A stretch of DNA of 20,053 nucleotides from a virus, in IMG/VR virus record IMGVR_UViG_3300030294_000189, positions 1 through 20,053 of that record, one strand, 5' to 3'. The notes under the pieces were generated by a model. It was not told where the DNA came from, did not search any database, and worked only from the letters and a program-made list of their open reading frames with translations. Positions 15,193-20,053 of the stretch are shown here, one piece after another (position 1 is the stretch's first letter; each line of letters starts with the position of its first letter). The position numbers and the translations under genes were made by a program.

Positions 15193-15480
15193 TTATAATA
15201 CGAAACTATGTGAAATATAAGTCTTTTCCTCTTCTACTACTTCAAAATCAAATGTGTAATGATTATCTTCGCTTTCAAGTGGTTTGTTTGATTGTGCATA
15301 AGTTGCCATATCTTCTAATGAATCTTTATCCTCTATTCCATTTGCTAATTCGTTGTATCCTCTTTTAGCCATTTCTTTAGCTAAGTCTTTTAATATTCCT
15401 TTAGTTGTTTTTGCTTTGCTGAATCCATCTATTACTGCTATTGTTCCGTTTGCTCTTATATCTAAAGTTACATTTGTCAT
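15193..15480 (-). CDS. 95-residue hypothetical protein, first gene of the small-gene cassette
   Basis: Pattern: TNVTLDIRANGTIAVIDGFS (beta strands), then a helical part with KAKTTKGILKDLAKEMAKRGYNELANG, then an acidic stretch and a final beta segment (NHYTFDFEVVEEEKTYISHS). The first 25 residues look like a small beta-hairpin. No family recognised. It directly follows a strong promoter with a palindrome in its spacer (15525-15553), and AAAGGGG precedes the ATG, so it should be the most strongly expressed cassette gene. Confidence 0.75.
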   Translation of the reverse strand: MTNVTLDIRANGTIAVIDGFSKAKTTKGILKDLAKEMAKRGYNELANGIEDKDSLEDMATYAQSNKPLESEDNHYTFDFEVVEEEKTYISHSFVL

Positions 15481-15524
15481 ATTTAAAACCCCTTTAAATT
15501 TATTTGTATCTATCTGATAATCTT

Positions 15525-15553
15525 ATAATATCATTAACGTTAATGTATGTCAA
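15525..15553 (-). promoter_or_regulatory. Strong promoter with an operator-like palindrome in the spacer
   Basis: The -35 box is a perfect TTGACA (15548-15553), the spacer is exactly 17 bases, and the -10 box is TATTAT (15525-15530). Within the spacer lies CATTAACGTTAATG (15532-15545), a perfect 14-bp palindrome. A repressor bound there would block RNA polymerase. Transcription should start near 15518 and serve the small-gene cassette. This is the best-scoring promoter by eye in the window. Confidence 0.8.
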
Positions 15554-15585
15554 CTACTTTTAGTAATTATTTTTATATATTTTAT

Positions 15586-15621
15586 CAAAACAAAAACACC
15601 ACCTAATTAATAGATGATGTT
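15586..15621 (-). terminator. Rho-independent terminator, second of a tandem pair after portal
   Basis: On the minus strand AACATCATCTA pairs with TAGGTGGTGTT (11 bp, G-U pairs only in this strand) around a 5-base loop. A T-rich run, TTTTTGTTTTG, follows. It sits about 30 bases upstream of the cassette -35 box and isolates that promoter from the portal transcript. Confidence 0.75.
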
Positions 15622-15669
15622 TTCTATATTAACTCTCCAAAAGAAGCTTCTATGACATTGTATCATAAA

Positions 15670-15710
15670 CAAATAATAAAAGCACCTTTATAATTTAATA
15701 AAGATGCTTT
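15670..15710 (-). terminator. Rho-independent terminator, first of a tandem pair after portal
   Basis: On the minus strand AAAGCATCTTTAT pairs with ATAAAGGTGCTTT (13 bp with one G-U pair) around a 6-base loop, over 15679-15710. TTTTATTATTTG follows. It lies about 85 bases after the portal stop codon. Confidence 0.75.
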
Positions 15711-15712
15711 AA

Positions 15713-15745
15713 GGGTTTGAGATAAGGGGTTTGGGTTTATAAGGG
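15713..15745 (+). other. Four-G-run motif (possible G-quadruplex) after portal
   Basis: On the plus strand there are runs GGG (15713-15715), GGGG (15726-15729), GGG (15733-15735) and GGG (15743-15745), with gaps of 10, 3 and 7 bases. TAAGGG occurs three times and GGGTTT three times. In AT-rich DNA this clustering is unusual. The G-runs are on the template strand for the leftward portal transcript. Confidence 0.45.
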
Positions 15746-15793
15746 TATCGGATTAATATTATTGTAACCTATACTGGTATATAATGCAAATTA

Positions 15794-17245
15794 TTATTTT
15801 GGAACGTTATCGAATGGTGAAGGAGGTATTAAAGGTTCATTTTGCATCATCTCTTCGGCTTCTTTTTGAGTTACTCCATACCTCTTCATTACATAGTATA
15901 CTGGCTTGATAATACTTGATGTTACATCTAAATACATTTGCGCTAATTCCGTTTCCTTATCCACGATAATTGAATCATCCCAACTGAACGAAATCTCCCT
16001 TTCAACATCTATTGATTTAACTCCTAAGTTTGCAAGTTGTCCCCATACACTCATTCCATATGCCAAAGTCTCTAAAGCATTTTGCATTGATTTTTGAATA
16101 TCCGCTACAGTTTGGTAACTTTTTTGTTTCCCCGCCTTGATTTCTGTTGCGGTCTTTGCGTCTGTAGTTACTCCTCTTTCTTGATTGGATATTGTTCCAG
16201 TTGCTAATCCTGTCAAGAACTCTACTTGCTTTAATAGTTGATTATATCCATGGTATAAACTAGAATCTCTTATAGTTGGACTAAATACATTATATTGACT
16301 TGTTCCTGTTGCAGTTGAATCAATATCTAACTTTCTGTATAGCCTTTCTTTTCCTACTGGCGTTACTGTATTACCGTATTCGTCTTTTTTTAGCATATCT
16401 GCATCTATGTCGATTGCAAGTTCTGTTCCTTCATATTCCCAAATTATCCTCGAATATTGTTCATCAACTTTTCTTAATATATTATTAGTTAATCTTGAAA
16501 ATATAGATACCCCTAAAGGAGATGTTGAATCAACACTATTTGCAAGTGGCATCTTGAAGTAAGAAAATAAAGGCTTGTCTACATTTTTAATTAATGTTTC
16601 GGGTTGTAATCCCGCCCATTCTTCAACTTCTGTTAAGTCTATTTGTTGACCTAAGCTGCTATCCATTGATATTCTTGATTGATTATAGTTTTGCTTTTTA
16701 AATGCCATGTTCTTGATTACATATCCTTCATTCTCCAAGTTATGATACTCTAGTCTTGTGTATGTATAGTCACCTCTGATTAATGTTTCAGGTAATATTG
16801 CTCCCGTTATATCTCCTCTTGAATTATAGGCAGTCGGAAAGAACATATCTGCATGGACAACATCAACTTCTACGTGGCCATTTGATATATAAGGTTTAAA
16901 TACTAATCCACCTTTTGCTATTCCATATTCAGTGTAATTTCTAATATTGTCAATAACCGCTTGATATTCTTGATTTAAAAAGTCATTATTACTGATCTCT
17001 GACTTAAATTCTATTGTTACTAATCGTGCTAACTCTGATGCTATTCCCGCACCTATATTTGCACTAAATACCGTTGTATTATTTATCCACGGTGCTTTAT
17101 CCTCATATATTTGTGTCCATAAATCAATATTAAGTGCCATTTCATTACTTACTGCAATATCAACACCGACTTTACTTTGTATTGTACTTCTATTATTAAA
17201 CAAATTCATTATCCCCCTTATCCATGCTTTTATATTTTGAAACAT
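15794..17245 (-). CDS. Portal protein, A118/SPP1 family
   Basis: 483 residues, normal portal length. The protein forms the dodecameric ring through which DNA enters the head and to which connectors attach. Visible family features: FQNIKAWIRGIMNLF at the start; WTQIYEDKAPWINN (residues 42-56); ELARLVTIEFKSEIS; YGIAKGGLVFKPYISNGHVEVDVVHADMFFPT (108-139); PLGVSIFSRLTNNILRKVDEQYSRI, the long central helix; EFLTGLATGTISNQERGVTTDAKTATEIKAGKQKSYQT (350-388); and an acidic, Pro-rich C-terminus. This matches the A118-type putative portal proteins. SD AGAGGTGAGTAA precedes the ATG. Downstream come tandem terminators rather than the usual minor head gene. Confidence 0.92.
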   Translation of the reverse strand: MFQNIKAWIRGIMNLFNNRSTIQSKVGVDIAVSNEMALNIDLWTQIYEDKAPWINNTTVFSANIGAGIASELARLVTIEFKSEISNNDFLNQEYQAVIDNIRNYTEYGIAKGGLVFKPYISNGHVEVDVVHADMFFPTAYNSRGDITGAILPETLIRGDYTYTRLEYHNLENEGYVIKNMAFKKQNYNQSRISMDSSLGQQIDLTEVEEWAGLQPETLIKNVDKPLFSYFKMPLANSVDSTSPLGVSIFSRLTNNILRKVDEQYSRIIWEYEGTELAIDIDADMLKKDEYGNTVTPVGKERLYRKLDIDSTATGTSQYNVFSPTIRDSSLYHGYNQLLKQVEFLTGLATGTISNQERGVTTDAKTATEIKAGKQKSYQTVADIQKSMQNALETLAYGMSVWGQLANLGVKSIDVEREISFSWDDSIIVDKETELAQMYLDVTSSIIKPVYYVMKRYGVTQKEAEEMMQNEPLIPPSPFDNVPK

Positions 17246-17263
17246 TTACTCACCTCTTTTATT

Positions 17264-17383
17264 TTATATTAACCACATAACTAATTTACATATTCCATAT
17301 ATAGCTCCTCCAACTAAGCTAACGATTCCAATCGCTGCTAAACATTCCATTATTATAAATATTTTTTCTATACATTTAAGCAT
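17264..17383 (-). CDS. 39-residue single-span membrane protein
   Basis: The ATG at 17381-17383 has GAGGGGA 9-10 bases upstream. It encodes 39 residues with a short N-terminal LKCIEKIFIIMECL segment and a hydrophobic span IGIVSLVGGAIYGICKLVMWLI that ends the protein. Three cysteines are present. It lies 18 bases before the portal gene. No family recognised; possible roles include a membrane-acting toxin, a superinfection factor or a small accessory peptide. Confidence 0.6.
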   Translation of the reverse strand: MLKCIEKIFIIMECLAAIGIVSLVGGAIYGICKLVMWLI

Positions 17384-17570
17384 TTAATAAAATCCCCTCT
17401 CTTTTTACCAATTTTATCGTTTAATTCTCAATTAGACTTGAAATATTTTTATATCTGCGGTGGACTAATGTCACCAAACCATTTAAAATAGCCATTGTTG
17501 TATTATCAATTAGAACTTTAATTATTGCGTTAAATCTAAATTTAACGTAATGTTACATAATGTTTAACTA
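17384..17570. other. Gap between two small membrane genes, with an inverted repeat
   Basis: No gene is supported in these 187 bases. The frame ending at 17421 is open for about 45 codons, but its only ATG (17493-17495, 24 codons) has no ribosome site. At 17528-17547, CGTTAAAT and ATTTAACG flank a 4-base spacer: a perfect 8-bp inverted repeat, possibly an operator or an RNA hairpin. Confidence 0.5.
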
Positions 17571-17696
17571 TTATTTAAGGTTTTTCAATATAATATCCAA
17601 CAACCCTATCCATTCAAATTTAAATAAATTAATTTGAATACTAAACCCACTTAGTAATATTATTATAATAGCTATCCACATTAGTATTTTATCCAT
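17571..17696 (-). CDS. 41-residue single-span membrane protein
   Basis: The ATG at 17694-17696 begins 1 base after the terL stop codon, and GGAAGGGA at the end of terL serves as ribosome site. The protein has MDKILMW, a hydrophobic span AIIIILLSGFSI, then a second amphipathic hydrophobic part with FEWIGLLDIILKNLK. It is likely membrane-inserted. No family recognised. Its tight coupling to terL supports real translation. Confidence 0.65.
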   Translation of the reverse strand: MDKILMWIAIIIILLSGFSIQINLFKFEWIGLLDIILKNLK

Positions 17697-17697
17697 A

Positions 17698-18956
17698 TTA
17701 CTGTCCCTTCCTTTTCCAAATGTCATTTGTGCTATATCTAGTTGCATCTATGAAATGATTATCTTTATCCGGATAACTATTGATTATGTTACCATCTTTA
17801 TCTACTTCATGTTCATACTTCAAAAACTCTTTTGCTGCATGAGGGCATCTTTTATTATCTATAATTATAGAGTTCAATGATTGTAACCATTTCATAGAAT
17901 ACTCTACACTTCCAGGCCCTTTTATAGCACCCCTAGCAAATAATCCATAAGAACGATAATCTTCAATACTTTTTGGCTCTGCTGAATCACAAATAACTTT
18001 ATCATTAGGTTTAATACCATGTTCATTGACCATAATGTCATAAGTAGCCTTGTTGGATTTCTTATTTTCTCTATGTTCATCAAATATATAAAGATTTCTT
18101 CTTGCTGCATCATAGTGAGTTCTAACAAATGCCCAAGGATCGGGAAACCAACCAAAATCACACGCTTGACTAATTCTATCAAATACATTATTAATTTCAT
18201 CATCTGTAATAGGCCCTATAATAACATTATCAAATATATCTCTACCAGTTCCAGTAACTTTCCCTAAATAATCATGTTCGTATTGTGTTGGCCTAGTTTC
18301 TTTCATATGCTCCGCTTCTAGTATAAATTGTTCTCCAAGCCATTCTCTATTTATTGTTGTATAATCGCTGTGATGTACTAACTTATCGTTTCTTTCTTCT
18401 AATACTTCCTCATTACACCAGTTCCTTTGACTTGCGGGTGGATTGAATGAATAAAATACAAAAAACTTTGGGCCACCTCTCATTAATGATTGGTTTATGT
18501 TATCTACTTTATCTATACTTTCAAATTCGTCTATTTCTTCATACCAAATATATTTTATATAACCTTTGGCCACTTTAGTTGATTTTAATTTCTTTGGTTT
18601 GTCAGCGCCTTTGAATAGTATGACTTGTCCTGTTGGTTTGTATGTTATTTGTAACTTACTGTCGGGTATATACCAATCATCTTCAACACCTAGTGCATAT
18701 ATTGCCCATGTTATTTGCTCGTAAACCGAACCTCTTAGCGTGTCTTTAACTCTTCTTATGACTACCGCATTGGTCATTTTCCCTTCTTGTGCATCTTTCA
18801 TTATTCCAAGGACTATTTCTAACGATATAAAGGAACTCTTTGTGCTACCACGTCCACCTATTTAAGCCAATAATGAGTATGTAACCCTAACTTTAAATCT
18901 CTATGTATTTTATAAAAACTTTCCGCTATTATACTTTTCAAACTCACACTTAGCAT
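17698..18956 (-). CDS. terL: Terminase large subunit, split by a frameshift before Walker A
   Basis: TerL is the packaging motor: an ATPase plus an RNase H-like nuclease. From the ATG at 18954-18956 the first frame gives 32 residues ending THYWLK, then TAG (18858-18860). The rest continues in another frame from GGT at 18856-18858 with the Walker A motif GGRGSTKSS, then the Walker B-like IWYEEIDEF (about 18524-18550), C-motif region SFNPP, and nuclease aspartates in ACDFGW, VICDSAE and NHFIDATRY. The ORF stop is at 17698. All catalytic residues are present once the frame is joined. The first ATG in the second frame is at 18801, after Walker A, so internal initiation would lose ATPase function. 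No slippery heptamer is seen at the junction (CTTAAATAGG). The shift is one base lost or two (TA) gained. Confidence 0.88.
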
Positions 18957-18972
18957 ATAACCACCACCCTTC

Positions 18973-19881
18973 TTATATATCGTCAACTATCCTTACTGGT
19001 TCTTTTGTTGTATCTCCATTACCTTTTATTTCTTTAGCTAGCTTTTCATTCTGCAACCTTCTATTCTCTAGTTCAAGCTTAGTCTTTTCTTCATCATTCA
19101 ATAAGTTGCAATGTTTATTCAAGAAATCCATAGCTTTCATCTTATCAGCTAATTTAAACTTAATCCCATCCTTGCCCTCTGATACTTCACTTATTATACT
19201 TGTATCTACTCCAACACTATTTTTTAAATCTACATAACTGTATTCCTTTATCTTTTGTTGTCCTGTATCGGGATCTATAACCGGAATATCTTCACCATCA
19301 CTATTTTTAGTCCATTGTGGTATCTGTCTCACTCCAAACTCTACATATTCTCCTATGTCTGAAAAGGCTATATCTATATATTTTTGAATTAATCCTCTTG
19401 TTAGTGCTGCTTTATCCATCGTAACCTCTGTTAACTTATCTACCATTACTTTTATCTTAGCATTGTTTAGCAATTTGCTTGCATTAACTGCTGCGGTCAT
19501 ATAGTCGCAATTATAAGCCTTTAAATAAGCTTTGGTTTGGTTAAAACACTTTGAGTAATAAATACAGAAAAGCTTTTGCTTCTCATTAAGTTCCTCATTC
19601 TTCATTACTTCCTTAACCTCTATAGAAATATTATCTTTAGGTTCTTTCTTTGTACTTTTTTTATTGTTGGACTTGGTTTGTTGTACAACACTTTTTTTGT
19701 TGTCCTTTTTTTGTTGTACAACATTTATATCTTCGTCCCATTTGTCCCTCTTTTTCCATACTGCTATCTTCTTTTCATCTTCATTTATCATGTTGGCTAT
19801 TTCTCTATTGGTTATGTTACCTTTATGTTCTATGTATATTCCTTTTGCCTTATCTCTTTCGGGTGATCTTATTCTTGCCAT
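18973..19881 (-). CDS. terS: Terminase small subunit
   Basis: 302 residues. TerS recognises the packaging site and loads TerL. The N-terminal HTH (KGNITNREIANMINEDEKKI, residues about 19-38, then VWKKRDKW) is followed by a basic Gln/Lys linker with two 11-residue repeats (VVQQKKDNKKS and VVQQTKSNNKK, residues 54-75). A Terminase_2-type region comes next: LNEKQKLFCIYYSKCFNQTKAYLKAYNC (97-125), AAVNASKLLNNAKIK, then the oligomerisation part and a charged C-terminal coiled coil. This long, two-part form is typical of SPP1/A118-type headful phages. SD AGAAGGA precedes the ATG. A hairpin with a U-tract lies 23 bases upstream, leaving no room for a promoter between. Confidence 0.92.
   Translation of the reverse strand: MARIRSPERDKAKGIYIEHKGNITNREIANMINEDEKKIAVWKKRDKWDEDINVVQQKKDNKKSVVQQTKSNNKKSTKKEPKDNISIEVKEVMKNEELNEKQKLFCIYYSKCFNQTKAYLKAYNCDYMTAAVNASKLLNNAKIKVMVDKLTEVTMDKAALTRGLIQKYIDIAFSDIGEYVEFGVRQIPQWTKNSDGEDIPVIDPDTGQQKIKEYSYVDLKNSVGVDTSIISEVSEGKDGIKFKLADKMKAMDFLNKHCNLLNDEEKTKLELENRRLQNEKLAKEIKGNGDTTKEPVRIVDDI
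19661..19722. repeat. 33-bp tandem repeat with paired palindromes inside terS
   Basis: The perfect palindrome GTTGTACAAC occurs at 19680-19689 and 19713-19722, exactly 33 bases apart. GTTG also occurs at 19666 and 19699, again 33 apart. The unit encodes the 11-residue TerS linker repeat. The spacing is close to three helical turns, so both copies face the same side of the DNA. A pac-type recognition role is possible. Confidence 0.6.
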
Positions 19882-19903
19882 ATTGTTTCCTTCTTTCTAA
19901 AGT

Positions 19904-19943
19904 AAAAAGCACCTACCACCGATAAATGGTAGTAAATGCTTTT
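19904..19943 (-). terminator. Strong hairpin with U-tract just before terS
   Basis: On the minus strand a 16-bp stem forms (19905-19920 with 19928-19943, closing pairs AAAAGC/GCTTTT). It has G-U pairs that become mismatches on the plus strand, so it is an RNA structure for leftward transcription. The loop is 7 bases and TTTTTACTTT follows. The terS ribosome site begins about 10 bases later, so terS expression depends on read-through or antitermination. Confidence 0.75.
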
Positions 19944-19961
19944 ATTAATTAGTTGTATATT

Positions 19962-20049
19962 AACCAGTAAGCGTGACTAAATTATACATTCGAGCCATGG
20001 AGGGAATCCACTTCCTCTCATAATATATTTTTGTGGTTACTTACTGGCT
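19962..20049 (-). ncRNA. Structured GC-rich element upstream of terS (candidate ncRNA or packaging site)
   Basis: A closing stem pairs CCAGTAAG (20040-20047, minus strand) with CTTACTGG (19964-19971), extended by G-U and A-U pairs to 11 bp over 19962-20049. Inside, 19991-20019 is about 62% GC in AT-rich surroundings and can form GAGG/CCTC and GGAA/TTCC stems. No supported ORF covers it. The terminator at 19904-19943 would give such an RNA a defined 3' end at about 145 bases. It could instead be a cos or pac-region DNA structure. No promoter is visible inside the window. Confidence 0.4.
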
Positions 20050-20053
20050 TATG

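Noticed and set aside
17421-17495. 24-codon frame after an ATG in the gap between the small membrane genes
   Set aside because: No ribosome site precedes it and the product resembles no recognised family. Kept only as a remark in the gap entry.
18850-18870. Programmed ribosomal frameshift in terL
   Set aside because: The site CTTAAATAGG does not give a classical slippery heptamer in the used frame, and a slipped Lys tRNA would pair poorly. Mutation or sequence error fits better.
19975-20005. tRNA-like GGCTCGAATG near the right edge
   Set aside because: It recalls a T-loop, but no flanking 5-bp stem, acceptor stem or CCA-compatible end can be built.
19975-20025. Mini-ORFs MRGSGFPPWLECII and MARMYNLVTLTG in the element upstream of terS
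   Set aside because: Neither has a properly spaced ribosome site; the stems and GC bias are better explained by RNA or DNA structure.
1-20053. CRISPR arrays, insertion sequences, tRNA and rRNA genes
   Set aside because: No regularly spaced direct repeats, transposase motifs or conserved RNA gene features were found on reading both strands.

Overview
This window reads as the head and tail assembly region of a low-GC Gram-positive siphophage or prophage, most likely from Clostridium or a close relative. The DNA is strongly AT-rich, Shine-Dalgarno sites are strong (AGGAGG, GGGGTGA), GTG and TTG starts occur, and the structural proteins match the Listeria A118-like families: A118-type portal, Gp20-type scaffold, minor capsid and tail-completion proteins, and a Gp15 tail chaperone. 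Every gene I can support is on the minus strand, so gene order runs from right to left.

From right to left: a GC-rich structured element and a hairpin with a U-tract (19904-20049); terS (19881-18973); terL (18956-17698), which is broken by a frameshift just before its Walker A motif; two tiny membrane-protein genes (17696-17571 and 17383-17264); portal (17245-15794); a non-coding stretch with a four-G-run motif, two tandem terminator hairpins and a strong promoter with a palindromic operator-like site (15793-15481); a cassette of nine small genes of unknown function (15480-13327), one HTH-like and one with two CxxC pairs; the minor head protein (13326-12106); a terminator; two separately promoted genes, a head-fiber-like protein (11944-11435) and a Tad2/DUF2829 anti-Thoeris protein (11282-11010); a structured GC-rich leader candidate; scaffold (10826-10194); major capsid (10169-9276); a small coiled-coil protein; four connector/completion genes (8969-7298); major tail tube (7283-6504); Gp15 chaperone (6485-5844); a 1.7k-residue tape measure (5794-674); and a distal tail protein cut by the left edge (660-1).

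Together these make almost the whole DNA-packaging, capsid, neck and tail-tube pathway. TerS and TerL feed DNA through the portal into a capsid built on the scaffold. Connectors and the terminator join head to tail. Tube protein polymerises around the tape measure with help from the chaperone, and Dit begins the baseplate.

The unusual part is that this normally continuous late operon is interrupted twice, by units with their own promoters and terminators: the nine-gene cassette between portal and minor head protein, and the fiber plus Tad2 units between minor head protein and scaffold. These look like moron or accessory islands inside the head module. One contains a recognisable anti-defence gene, so the unknown small genes of the other are the best candidates here for undescribed host-interaction functions. 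The terL frameshift means that, as written, the element may be packaging-defective, unless it is a sequencing error.
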